Positions 47,005 through 56,257 of a stretch of 64,000 nucleotides of DNA are shown piece after piece. The stretch comes from Nostoc calcicola FACHB-3891 (lineage in GTDB: Bacteria > Cyanobacteriota > Cyanobacteriia > Cyanobacteriales > Nostocaceae): contig NZ_JACJRQ010000009.1 in the NCBI RefSeq assembly GCF_014697355.1, positions 62,001-126,000 of the forward strand. Direction: 5' to 3'. Numbering within the stretch: the first letter of the stretch is position 1; each line of letters starts with the position of its first letter. The position numbers were made by a program, and so were the translations under genes. The notes under the pieces are model-generated. The model had not been told where the DNA came from. It was given only the letters and a program-made list of their open reading frames with translations, and made no database searches.

Positions 47005-48168
47005 TCAAGTTGAGTATTTGCCATTAATTTCTATGTAACCTTCTGAAAGATCGCAACCCCACACAGTTGCAGAAGCCTCGCCAATATTCAGGCTAACATG
47101 AATATCTACTTTGTCTTTGGACATAATTTGCCGTAATTGTTCCAGATTTTCCTCGGTTAAACTATCAGGATAAACTTTCACATTGTCAAACCTGATAACC
47201 ACTTTTTCTGGATTGATTTGTTGTTCATTTTCACATTTTCCTATAGCCATAGCAACTCGTCCCCAGTTCAGATCTGCTCCATAAACCGCAGTTTTTACCA
47301 ATGGTGAATTGACAATTGCTTTAGCTACTTTTTTAGCTTGTACATAGTTAATAGCTGAATCGACAGTTACCTGAATAATCTTAGTAGCACCTTCTGCATC
47401 TCTGGCAATTTTCAGCACTAATTCATGTGCAACTTCTTGCAATGCATTAGCAAAATCTGCTTCTGGAACTTCACCTGCTAAACCATTTGCTAAAATGACA
47501 GCGGAATCACTAGTAGAAGTGTCAGTGTCCACACTCAAGCAATTAAATGTTTTATCGATAGTAGAACGAAAAATAGAACGCAGACTGTTTGCTTCAATAG
47601 CAGCATCAGTAAAAAAGAAAGTTAGGAGGGTAGCCATATTTGGCTCAATCATACCGACACCTTTGGCAATTCCCACCAGCTTGGCATTTCCGATTTGGCG
47701 TGTAGCTAGTTTTGCTACTGTATCGGTGGTCATAATACCACGGGCTGCGGCATGAAAATCAGCAGCAGTCAATTTTTTCCCCAATCCTAATAAACCGGCG
47801 CGGATTTTTTCAATGGGGTAACGTCTACCAATTACACCTGTAGAAGCTATCACAATATTATGTGCAACAATTCCAGTTTCAGTTGCAACTAATTGCAAAA
47901 CCTCTTGGGCGTCAGCGATACCAACGGAACCATTAGCGACATTTGCATTCTTAGATATAACCACAATTGCTTGTGCTTGTGAATCTTTTAAGTTATCGCG
48001 GCTAATAGTAACACTCGGCCCAGCGAAAAGACTTTGAGTAAAAACTCCATCAGCTACACAAGGAACTTCTGATTTAATCAAAACAAAATCATCTGTTGTA
48101 TCTCGGATTCCCAAGTTAGTAATAAATGCACTAAAACCCTGAGGTGTAGAAGATGTAGTTAATGACAT
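47005..48168 (-). CDS. argJ: ArgJ, bifunctional ornithine acetyltransferase
   Basis: Protein of 387 residues from ATG 48168 (a GTG at 48180 is also open). ArgJ moves the acetyl group from N-acetylornithine to glutamate in arginine synthesis. The autocleavage/nucleophile site is in GMIEPNMATLLTFFFTDA (Thr of ATLL), and DLNWGRV and DTSTSDS are family blocks. The C-terminus ends in YIEINGKYST as usual. Heterocystous cyanobacteria can have two argJ genes; which one this is cannot be told here. It stands alone. Confidence 0.93.
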   Translation of the reverse strand: MSLTTSSTPQGFSAFITNLGIRDTTDDFVLIKSEVPCVADGVFTQSLFAGPSVTISRDNLKDSQAQAIVVISKNANVANGSVGIADAQEVLQLVATETGIVAHNIVIASTGVIGRRYPIEKIRAGLLGLGKKLTAADFHAAARGIMTTDTVAKLATRQIGNAKLVGIAKGVGMIEPNMATLLTFFFTDAAIEANSLRSIFRSTIDKTFNCLSVDTDTSTSDSAVILANGLAGEVPEADFANALQEVAHELVLKIARDAEGATKIIQVTVDSAINYVQAKKVAKAIVNSPLVKTAVYGADLNWGRVAMAIGKCENEQQINPEKVVIRFDNVKVYPDSLTEENLEQLRQIMSKDKVDIHVSLNIGEASATVWGCDLSEGYIEINGKYST

Positions 48169-48257
48169 TAAATACCCCACTTTCTTATTCTGAATTCTGA
48201 ATTCTGAATTCTGAATTCTAATTATCTCAGTTTTTGTAACTGATAGAAGCTAAAAAA

Positions 48258-49772
48258 CTATAAATCAGGTAACTTCAAGGTGAATGTTGTCAATCCGTTG
48301 CTGCTTTCCACTTGAATGTTTCCTTGGAGTTGTTCAACTAATTTCTGCACTATAGGTAGACCTAATCCCGAACCACCTTGATTCCAGATGTCTGCATGAG
48401 GGAGGCGATAGAATTTTTCAAAGATTCGCGGTAATTCTGTTGCCGGAATTTCTGCTGAATTACTGATAGTGATAATAGTTTTTGGGGATATTTCTGAAGA
48501 ATTGTGACGTACACTGACGATAATTTGACCACCGGCAGGTGTGTATTTACAGGCATTGTTGAGTAATTCTACTACAATTCGTTCCAACCTGGTGCTATCT
48601 GAGGACAGTGGTGGTAGATTTGCAGAAAGATTTATCTGTAGAGTTTGCTGATGTTCTTGAATACGCATTTGAAATGGCTCAATCACCCAAGGTAGCCACT
48701 GTTGCAAGAGCAACGCATCAGGTGTAATTATTGAGTAGGATGAGCTTTCTAGGCGTTGTAAGTCTAGTAAATCGTTGATGAGTTCTAGCTCGCGATCGCA
48801 CTCAGCGTCCATCAGTTCTAGATAGTGCTGAGTTTCCTCGATATCAGTAGAGGTTTGTAACATTTGAATCATTACCTTGATATTGCTCAGAGGCGATCGC
48901 AATTCATGAGAAACTAAGCTCAAGAAGTCATTTTTGAGTTCATTTATCTCCTCTAATTGGCTCACAAGTTGCTCTTGCTCAATTTGCTTTTGACGCGCTT
49001 CAATGGCTCGTTTACGTTCAGTAATATCCCGAAATATCAACACAGCACCCGTAATTTTATCTTTGTCATCTTTAATTGGTGCAGCACTATCATCAATTGG
49101 TATTTCTGCGCCGTCTTTAGCAATTAAAATTGTTTCTGTTGGTAGACTGACAGTCGTACCATCTTGAAGGACTTTTACGATCGGATTTTCAATAGGGTGA
49201 TGAGTTTGTGCATTGGCAATATGGAAGACTTCTGATGAATTTCTACCACAAGCTTCTTCCTGTTTCCATCCAGTTAGATTTTCAGCTACAGGATTCATAA
49301 AAGTTATCAATTCTTGCAGATCGCTAGCAATCACACCATCGCTGATACTTTTTAGAAGTGCATCCAGCCATTTTTTATTAGCTTTCAATTGCTTTTGCAG
49401 ACCATGTTTGATCAAACTTATTTCAATATTAGTTTGTAATTCTTTTTCTTTAAAAGGCTTGAGCAAATAGCCGAATGGTTCAGTTACTTTGGCTCGCTCT
49501 AATGTTTTATCATCTGCATAAGCAGTCAAATAAATTATTGGAATATCTAATCGGTTAGAGATTTCTTGAGCAGCTTCTATTCCGTCCATTTTACCTTTGA
49601 GCCTAATATCCATTAGCACCAAATCTGGCAAATTTTCTATCGCTTTATTAATAGCTTCTTCTCCAGAAGAAGCTATGGCAGCAACTATGTAACCAAATTT
49701 ATTTAATCGATATTGTAAATCTTTAGCAACAATAGCTTCATCTTCTACAATTAAAATTTTTGCGTTTGTCAT
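48258..49772 (-). CDS. REC-PAS-histidine kinase hybrid
   Basis: Protein of 504 residues. A receiver comes first (1-120, phosphoacceptor Asp in LVLMDIRLKGKMDG, Lys in LLKPFKEKE), then a PAS domain (about 135-255), a HisKA dimerisation helix with His in SLVSHELRSPLSN, and an ATPase domain (NACKYTPAGG, GGSGLGLPIVQKL). It has no membrane part. It lies 16 bp behind the ethylene-receptor-like kinase on the same strand, so it is its likely downstream partner in a phosphorelay. Confidence 0.9.
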   Translation of the reverse strand: MTNAKILIVEDEAIVAKDLQYRLNKFGYIVAAIASSGEEAINKAIENLPDLVLMDIRLKGKMDGIEAAQEISNRLDIPIIYLTAYADDKTLERAKVTEPFGYLLKPFKEKELQTNIEISLIKHGLQKQLKANKKWLDALLKSISDGVIASDLQELITFMNPVAENLTGWKQEEACGRNSSEVFHIANAQTHHPIENPIVKVLQDGTTVSLPTETILIAKDGAEIPIDDSAAPIKDDKDKITGAVLIFRDITERKRAIEARQKQIEQEQLVSQLEEINELKNDFLSLVSHELRSPLSNIKVMIQMLQTSTDIEETQHYLELMDAECDRELELINDLLDLQRLESSSYSIITPDALLLQQWLPWVIEPFQMRIQEHQQTLQINLSANLPPLSSDSTRLERIVVELLNNACKYTPAGGQIIVSVRHNSSEISPKTIITISNSAEIPATELPRIFEKFYRLPHADIWNQGGSGLGLPIVQKLVEQLQGNIQVESSNGLTTFTLKLPDL

Positions 49773-49788
49773 CTTCGAGTTTTTTTAT

Positions 49789-51747
49789 TTATATTTGCAT
49801 AAATGGAAATGTTAACTGACATTCTACTCCCCTATTGCCTTTTATATTGATAGTTCCTGATAGCTGATAGGTGAGAGCGTCTACTAATTGTAAACCTAAA
49901 GATGCCATTTTTTGGAAATCAAAGTCTGGAGGTAAACCAATCCCATCATCACTAACTATCAAGATAAAATTATTATCATCGCTTTGATTAAGTTCAATAT
50001 AAATTGAACCATTTTTACCTGCGGGAAATGCATATTTTAAGGAATTAGATACAAGCTCATGGATAATTAAGCTGCAAGGAATTGCTGTATCCAAACCTAG
50101 TAGAACATCCTCGTCAATATTTATTTGCACGACGATCGCATCTTCATTCACTTCGTATGCAGTCAATAAACTTCCTACTAAATCTCGAGTATATTCCCTA
50201 AAATTAATCCTTGCTAAGTCTTGAGATTGATACAGTTTTTCGTGAATCAGAGCTATTGATGCAATTCGCTGCTGACTTTGTTGAAATATTGCCAAATCGT
50301 GTTTGTCTTTGATATACGCAGATTGCAAATTGAGCAAACTGGAAATCACCTGTAAATTGTTTTTTACACGATGGTAAATTTCTTTTAATAACACCTCTTT
50401 TTCTAAGAGTGATGCTTTGATTTGCTCTTGTGAGTGCTTGCGATCGCTAATATCTTCAATCACAGAAATAAAATACTTTGGCTCCCCGCTAGATTCACGC
50501 ATCAAAGCTACCGTGAGATTAACCCAAACGATGGAAGTATCTTTGCAAAAAAAGCGCTTTTCCATTGAGTAAGTTACAATACGATCTGCTAAAACCTCGT
50601 CAATATATTTTAGGTCAGCCTCAAGATCGTCTGGGTGAGTAATATCTTGGAAAGTTCGCAATTGTAATTCTTGGAGTGTGTAACCAAGAATATCGCAAAG
50701 CCTCTGGTTAACTAACAACCATCTTCCATCTATTGCGACATGAGCAATACCAACAGCAGCTTGATCGAATGCAGACCGATATCGCTGTTCACTTTCGCGC
50801 AATGCTTCTTCTATTCGCTGGCGCTGAGTAATTTCTGCCTGTAGCGATCGATTAATTCTTGTTAACTCTGCTGTTCTTTCCTCAACGATATTTTCTAGTT
50901 GTCCAAGTAGGCTACTTAGTGCCTCCTCTGCTTGCTTGCGCTCAGTGATATCCGTATGTGAGCCTGCCATCCGCACTACATTATCGTGTTCATCCCACAG
51001 CCCTTGACCTCTATTTAAAATCCATTTGTAGCTGCCATCTTTACATAAAACTCGGTGTTCGGTAATGTAAAAAGGTGTTTTCTTAGCAAAGTGATCTTGA
51101 ACTGCTTGTGTTACCCAATCGAGATCGTCAGGATGCACTCGTGTCAACATTTCATCTAAATGGTTAGAAATTTCTTGATCTTGATAACCGAGCATTTCCT
51201 TCCAACGAGTGGAGAAGAAAACTTCATTAGTTTTAACATTCCAGTCCCAAATTCCATCATTATTGCCACGCAAAGCTAATTGCCAGCGTTGCTCACTTTC
51301 CCTTAAAATCTCCTCAGTTCGTTTGCGCTCAGCAATTTCCTTTGCCAGTTGACAGTTAGCCGCCTCTAGTTGGGCAGGACTCGGCAAAGCTAATGCCTGT
51401 GGTATTAATGGCACAAGCTCTATAGCCGTAGCTACGGAGACAAAAGCGGTAATCGCCTTGATTAACCCTGATACCCAATAGGTAGGATACCAAAGAGTCC
51501 ACACATCCATTAAATGGGTTGTGCCACAAGCGACAATGAATGTGCTAAACATCAAGAAGATCCAGTCAAAAGGCAGATCTCGCCGTTTGCGAACAAAATA
51601 AACTAGCATTACTGGAATTGAATAATAAGCAAGTCCAGTTAGCACATCTGAAAGCAGATGCAACCATACCAATTCTGGTTTCCAGAGGTAGCAATGTCCG
51701 TGGGGAATAAACTGATTAGCAGAGAAAAAATTATTTAAAAATTCCAC
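49789..51747 (-). CDS. Ethylene-receptor-like sensor histidine kinase (HWE/HisKA_2 type)
   Basis: About 652 residues from GTG 51747; the frame is open to 51855, but homologs begin near EFLNNFFS. Three membrane helices (LLSDVLTGLAYYSIPVMLVY, IFLMFSTFIVACGTTHLMDV, and a third) match the plant ETR1 ethylene-binding domain, with the copper ligands Cys and His in ACGTTHL and Asp exactly 40 residues before that Cys, as in ETR1. Two PAS/PAC units follow, each after an ERKxxEE coiled coil, then a HisKA_2 kinase with His in EIYHRVKNNLQ and an HATPase. It precedes the hybrid kinase gene by 16 bp. Ethylene or cytokinin-type light/chemical sensing is inferred from the ligand set. Confidence 0.88.
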   Translation of the reverse strand: MEFLNNFFSANQFIPHGHCYLWKPELVWLHLLSDVLTGLAYYSIPVMLVYFVRKRRDLPFDWIFLMFSTFIVACGTTHLMDVWTLWYPTYWVSGLIKAITAFVSVATAIELVPLIPQALALPSPAQLEAANCQLAKEIAERKRTEEILRESEQRWQLALRGNNDGIWDWNVKTNEVFFSTRWKEMLGYQDQEISNHLDEMLTRVHPDDLDWVTQAVQDHFAKKTPFYITEHRVLCKDGSYKWILNRGQGLWDEHDNVVRMAGSHTDITERKQAEEALSSLLGQLENIVEERTAELTRINRSLQAEITQRQRIEEALRESEQRYRSAFDQAAVGIAHVAIDGRWLLVNQRLCDILGYTLQELQLRTFQDITHPDDLEADLKYIDEVLADRIVTYSMEKRFFCKDTSIVWVNLTVALMRESSGEPKYFISVIEDISDRKHSQEQIKASLLEKEVLLKEIYHRVKNNLQVISSLLNLQSAYIKDKHDLAIFQQSQQRIASIALIHEKLYQSQDLARINFREYTRDLVGSLLTAYEVNEDAIVVQINIDEDVLLGLDTAIPCSLIIHELVSNSLKYAFPAGKNGSIYIELNQSDDNNFILIVSDDGIGLPPDFDFQKMASLGLQLVDALTYQLSGTINIKGNRGVECQLTFPFMQI

Positions 51748-51855
51748 GATCAAAACCCATACACTGCACAAATCTCCATCGAAGTCAGAGTGTGAAAAAA
51801 GAGGTTTTTTGCCTAGCTTCGTAGACGCCAAGACTCCTAGAGTGCGGCTTCTCAC

Positions 51856-52293
51856 ATTCTAAAAGAGATACGTTCAGCGTTCCTCGGAGTGTTGCTGTAC
51901 TATAAAGCACAAGCTGGGGGCTAGGATCGAGGGCGGCTGGACGTTGGCTATAGCTTCTACATCGTTGTTTCGTCATACTTTTTGAGATTTTTAACCTGAC
52001 AATTTAAGATTTATTGAGATTAAAATACCGCGATCGCTTTGGTTATCGTTACCGTAGATATTCTGAAATAAATCATTTGATTTATATATAGCAATCCTAA
52101 ATAAGTTGCAAGAAAACTCACTGCTCGGCTAATGCCGTCCTTAGCAAGGAGGATAGCAACAATTTCAAATTCTCACAAAGGATTTACGACTGCTATAGAA
52201 ATCCGGCATCATTAGTAAAAAACAAATTCCCCGACTTTTGGTAAAAAGTCAGGGATCTGTCGCTTGCAACGATGCCAAATTGAGATTGATAAA
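51856..52293. other. Intergenic region with a MITE-like element and a hairpin
   Basis: No gene. Holds the element at 52087-52197 and a CCCCGACTTTT / AAAAGTCAGGG hairpin near 52229-52254 that could terminate transcription. A HIP1 site lies near 52031. Confidence 0.6.
52087..52197. mobile_element. MITE-like element, TATAGCA-type ends
   Basis: Ends TATAGCAATCCTAAAT and ATTTACGACTGCTATA are inverted repeats (two mismatches). A longer, degraded relative with the same end types (TATAGCAATCCTAAGT and a matching end near 62834) lies at 62490-62834. Confidence 0.65.
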
Positions 52294-52647
52294 TTAAGAA
52301 CGTGACATAATAATGATTCCAATCAAAATTATTCCTAGTCCAACGCATTGGTTAAGGGCAAGGCGTTCTCCAAAAAACCAACTCCCAGTAATAGCAATCA
52401 GACCAAATCCCAACCCGGCGAAGACAGGGTAAGCTGTGGAAACTGGTAGTTTATCTAATGCTTTGCCAAATAGCACTAAATTTATGCTGTAGAAAACCAG
52501 TCCGCTGATAAACCAAGGGGACAATACCAATGATACTAAACCAGGGTCGGGGGCTTCAAGGCGCGATCGCTTCAATAACAAATTTCCAATGCAAGTATTG
52601 ATACTAGCAGCAAAAACGAAAGTCCATGCGTTGAAAGTAAAGTTCAT
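52294..52647 (-). CDS. Small EmrE/EamA-type membrane transporter (SMR superfamily)
   Basis: Protein of 117 residues with four membrane helices, about 8-24, 40-60, 67-85 and 95-115. The block KALDKLPVSTAYPVFAGLGF is the SMR/EamA half-transporter signature after helix 2. Such four-helix proteins form dimers; in lipid-modifying clusters relatives act as undecaprenyl-phosphate-sugar flippases (ArnE/F type). At the end of a glycan cluster that role is possible, but multidrug efflux cannot be excluded. Confidence 0.82.
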   Translation of the reverse strand: MNFTFNAWTFVFAASINTCIGNLLLKRSRLEAPDPGLVSLVLSPWFISGLVFYSINLVLFGKALDKLPVSTAYPVFAGLGFGLIAITGSWFFGERLALNQCVGLGIILIGIIIMSRS

Positions 52648-52730
52648 ATATAATCCTGATTAAGAAAATTGCTTGACAAGCGATAGTAAACTCTCTTTAT
52701 GAGTGCTTGTGGAACTGGAATAGCGATAGT

Positions 52731-53738
52731 TCATTTCAAACAAAAAGATGTTAAATCTTCTAACCACAAATTAACTAAATACAATTCTTTTTGTGGAATA
52801 ATTCCAGCTTCTACTAATTTTTCATAGCATAGACGTAAGTTATCACCCGTTTGCTCTGGCTGATTTGATAGCGGTAGATCGCTCAAAAGTTGTATAATTT
52901 TCACATTATCTAGATAACCAGGTATTTCATCCTTGAAATCGCGGATAAGAGAATGCTCATTTCTTAATTGAAATACAGTTGCTTCTCGAAAAGCAAGGTG
53001 TTTACCAAGCTTATACAAGCAGATTTGTGCAATGAATGACCGCCAAATGTCTGTCATCCGAAAGCTTACAAAGCTGGGTAAATAAAGGAGTGGATATGCC
53101 TCTGGCCACCAGAGGGTGTTCTGGGAGTTGAAGGGACAGAATGTACCATTCCCAAGAATGACAGTATTAGGCTTGAACTTAGTCTCAGTTTCCGTAGTTA
53201 AACGATAAACCGCATCAACATCCGGATCGCCGTCAGCTAAATACTGCTGAATAGGGCAATCAAAACTGGATGCTTCACCTAAAAGACCAGGATTTTTCAA
53301 ACTTTCATTGACATATTCTAAAGGAAAACCACGCGGCCAAATTTTTGTATCTACAAAGTGTGTATAAATGTTTTCCCAACCTTGCTTCTGCACTGGTTGA
53401 CCTACAACATGTTTATTAATTTCAGCTAGAAAAGAATCGTATGGAATGTTATCATCATCTGTCTCAGCAATAATTTCTGCACTAGACTGTATAGCTTTGA
53501 GATAACCAATATTTTTTCGAGCATAGTGATTGACAGGGCATTCTTTTACTAAGGCACAGGCTAAATTTAACTGGTCTTCAAGAGAGAGAAACTGAACTCC
53601 TTCCAAGTTCCAATCATTCGGAGTTTTTTTGTCACCAACAATTATTATGTTCCAATTATTTGAAAATTTTGCTATTTTTTTAATTCCCTCATTCGGGTAG
53701 TTTATACTAGTAATAACGATAAATTTTTTATTCTGCAT
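52731..53738 (-). CDS. STELLO/DUF288-type glycosyltransferase-like protein
   Basis: Protein of 335 residues. The N-terminal GT-A-like core has VITSINYPNEG, VGDKKTPNDW, ARKNIGYLKAI and the acidic ETDDDNIPYD (DxD) motif. GWENIYTHF, WPRGFPLEYV and the aromatic FVSFRMTDIWRS block are STELLO/DUF288 features as I know them. It ends in a short helical tail. No membrane helix. In this cluster it would transfer a sugar or modify a glycan; no donor can be read. Confidence 0.78.
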   Translation of the reverse strand: MQNKKFIVITSINYPNEGIKKIAKFSNNWNIIIVGDKKTPNDWNLEGVQFLSLEDQLNLACALVKECPVNHYARKNIGYLKAIQSSAEIIAETDDDNIPYDSFLAEINKHVVGQPVQKQGWENIYTHFVDTKIWPRGFPLEYVNESLKNPGLLGEASSFDCPIQQYLADGDPDVDAVYRLTTETETKFKPNTVILGNGTFCPFNSQNTLWWPEAYPLLYLPSFVSFRMTDIWRSFIAQICLYKLGKHLAFREATVFQLRNEHSLIRDFKDEIPGYLDNVKIIQLLSDLPLSNQPEQTGDNLRLCYEKLVEAGIIPQKELYLVNLWLEDLTSFCLK

Positions 53739-53915
53739 AGTTTTACTGTTATGACGATGATTTTCTTAAAAAGACATAATTTGATGAGAATTAAAAACTG
53801 CCTAAATTTAACAAATTTTGAATTTATTTCGTATATTTTTTAATTTATATCTATAGATATATTTAGGGTAAACATATACCCAAAACCGAATATTTTTAAA
53901 CAAATACTTATTTTT

Positions 53916-54854
53916 TCAGTTAATAAATATCTTCGAGCCAAAAGGAATTATCATCTTATTCCAATTTTGATGAATTTCAAAATTTTTAGCATTTTTGAGA
54001 GCCTCTAATAATTCACTACGGTATTTATAGTTGTATTCCTTTCCACGAATAAGTATACTTTTGACATAAGACCAATTTGTTGGTGTATTTTTATCTCCTG
54101 TAAGATAAGATACGCTCTTAAATCTACCGACTTTTACTCCACAGTAATCAATATGACTTTTCAAGTGACTTTCGTGGTTTAGCTCATTTTTTCCAAAAAA
54201 AGAATATTTTTTTAACTTTAGATAATTCATAGCTCTTAAATCTAGCATGTATTCAAACAAACTTAAATAATGGTCAAGATTTGTTTCACTACAAACTGCA
54301 TGTCTATCATTGTAACCACCGTAATTTTCTTTTGTAGGTATCCAAATTAAATTAGGATTTAATAGCTTGAGTGGTGGATGTTCAACCAACCAAAGAAAAT
54401 CTGTTCTTGTAATTACATATCTGTGATAATTTAAATTTTTAGATCGTAAATATTCTATTATTTTCAAAAGTTTCCAAAAATTATAATTTAAATGCATACC
54501 CGAACCTTTACGTCCGTTCATACCGCCTAACCAATTACCTTCAATGTTCAAGTATTTGTACCATTCTTTTTTTAAATTAAATTTTTGGGAAAACTCTTCA
54601 AATAAATTTTCATACCCATACTTAGGATTTTCATAAAAAGTCACATCAATAATATTGAATCTTTCTAAGTATTTCAAATACTTTTCATCTTCTGATGTTA
54701 GTTTAGTTACACAAATTATCAAATCAGCGTTTAAAGGTTTAATAACTTTTTCAATTAAGTTTTTATAGGTTATATCAAGCGCTCTTAATGTGCCGATTAT
54801 ACAGATGACTGTACGCTGATTATTAGAATTTATAGGACTATAAATATGGTTCAT
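53916..54854 (-). CDS. Glycan-modifying protein of unknown family
   Basis: Protein of 312 residues, AT-rich and Lys/Asn/Tyr-rich. Likely a nucleotide-sugar-dependent transferase: N-terminal VICIIGTLRALD, an RYVITRTDFLWLVEH strand with an acid pair, LIWIPTKENYGG, and YNDRHAVCS. This pattern is seen in LPS-synthesis-associated proteins of the WavE kind, but I am not certain of the family. No signal or membrane segment. It lies between the STELLO gene (177 bp) and the methyltransferase (408 bp). Confidence 0.65.
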   Translation of the reverse strand: MNHIYSPINSNNQRTVICIIGTLRALDITYKNLIEKVIKPLNADLIICVTKLTSEDEKYLKYLERFNIIDVTFYENPKYGYENLFEEFSQKFNLKKEWYKYLNIEGNWLGGMNGRKGSGMHLNYNFWKLLKIIEYLRSKNLNYHRYVITRTDFLWLVEHPPLKLLNPNLIWIPTKENYGGYNDRHAVCSETNLDHYLSLFEYMLDLRAMNYLKLKKYSFFGKNELNHESHLKSHIDYCGVKVGRFKSVSYLTGDKNTPTNWSYVKSILIRGKEYNYKYRSELLEALKNAKNFEIHQNWNKMIIPFGSKIFIN

Positions 54855-55262
54855 GGTTCTAAAATTATCAATGAAGATTAATGTATTAAAGAAAGAGATA
54901 GACGAGTTAATGGGGTGAATTTCAAGCTATTGTATTAGTTAATTAGCTTATAATCTCAATTTATAGCAAAAAAATTCAATTTTTTGAGTATTTAGCAGGT
55001 ATTAGATTTATAGATATTTTATGTTGATGAATCAATTAATTACAAGTCTTATGCAACAATCAAATGTTTTTTTATAGATTTTAATCGTAAGAAAATGATT
55101 TTTAACTATTGATTGCACCATACTGAATTACGTAAATATGCCATTAATTAAGCATCTAGCGCAATCTAATTGCTTGTAGAGTGTGAATATCGATCGCTAT
55201 TCACATACAGACGCATCTGGTACAAGTCTATATATTGCAAGAGCGATCGCCACTTTTTTACC
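54855..55262. other. AT-rich intergenic region
   Basis: About 400 bp of very AT-rich DNA between the glycan enzyme and the methyltransferase. I see no gene, hairpin or repeat worth naming beyond two HIP1-type sites near 55190 and 55244. A promoter for the downstream minus-strand genes may lie here. Confidence 0.5.
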
Positions 55263-56201
55263 CTACTTCCTACTTCCTATTTTCAACATAGATCTATTGT
55301 TCGGAATAATCCAGAAAAATGGATTTCCCCAGATCTGAGTGCTAATAGCAATATAAAGTCCCATTAAGTGAATACTCCACAAATGTAAATTCCACTTTGT
55401 GGGGAGTTGCGTTTTCTGGTCAATTTTACGAAGTACAATCGGGTTCCAGCCAAGTTGCCCGTCAACCAAATGTAATCCCTGTTTGCTAAACAGATCCAAC
55501 CTGCCACTATACTTCTGATTTGACTTCAGATGTGTCAAATAATTCTCATTAACTAAATAGAATGGGGCATGAATAATAGCTTTTCCTCCAAATCGCAAAT
55601 AGCCAGCAATTTCAGCCAAAAAAGAGGGTGGGTCGGAAACGTGTTCTAGCACATCTAAGCACAAAACCACATCATAAGCTTCTTTAGAAATTGCCTGAAT
55701 ATCATTAACAATAGATACTGCCAAACCAGAGTCTTTAAAGAGCCGACGAGCAAATGTTTCCGTATAGCCTGGAACATCATAATAAGTAACATGATGTCCA
55801 GCTTGAGCCAAATAAAGAGTATCAATGCCCAACCCATCCCCTAAACAGAGAATATCCAAAGGAGAACTCTTTTCCCGGCTCAAATACTTCCCGATCCAAT
55901 CACGCATTTGTAGCTTAATGTGATTACGGTTCCACGCCACCAAATTGTACAAAAATGCATCTGTATTCTTGTAAAATTCGCTCATCTCTTCGCTCCAGAC
56001 ATGGGGTAACAAACCCTGTTCATGAAAATCACGGATTTGTTTACGACCAAGATGAATTTCTTCTTCTTCTAGATTATGACGAACAGTTTCAACAGATTCA
56101 TGAGTAATTTCAGCAATCAAATTAATAATCCAAGTGTTATTATCAAGTGGTTTAACAAGAGGAGAAGGAAGACTTACACGCTGGTCAGTAAAAAAGATCA
56201 T
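55263..56201 (-). CDS. Class I SAM-dependent methyltransferase
   Basis: Protein of 312 residues. A long N-terminal helical segment of about 110 residues (HESVETVRHNLEEEEIHLGR) precedes the Rossmann-like domain. Motif I is ILCLGDGLGIDTLYLAQAG, motif II YYDVPG, and the VLCLDVLEHVSDPPSFL block is the post-II/IV acid. GGKAIIHAPFYL follows. It is 57 bp from the paralog gene upstream. Substrate unknown; sugar or peptide-linked moiety likely by context. Confidence 0.85.
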   Translation of the reverse strand: MIFFTDQRVSLPSPLVKPLDNNTWIINLIAEITHESVETVRHNLEEEEIHLGRKQIRDFHEQGLLPHVWSEEMSEFYKNTDAFLYNLVAWNRNHIKLQMRDWIGKYLSREKSSPLDILCLGDGLGIDTLYLAQAGHHVTYYDVPGYTETFARRLFKDSGLAVSIVNDIQAISKEAYDVVLCLDVLEHVSDPPSFLAEIAGYLRFGGKAIIHAPFYLVNENYLTHLKSNQKYSGRLDLFSKQGLHLVDGQLGWNPIVLRKIDQKTQLPTKWNLHLWSIHLMGLYIAISTQIWGNPFFWIIPNNRSMLKIGSRK

Positions 56202-56257
56202 ATTTTTAATTTCCTAAAGGTTGCAAATTATTACTATTGTTATCCACTGAATTAGTT

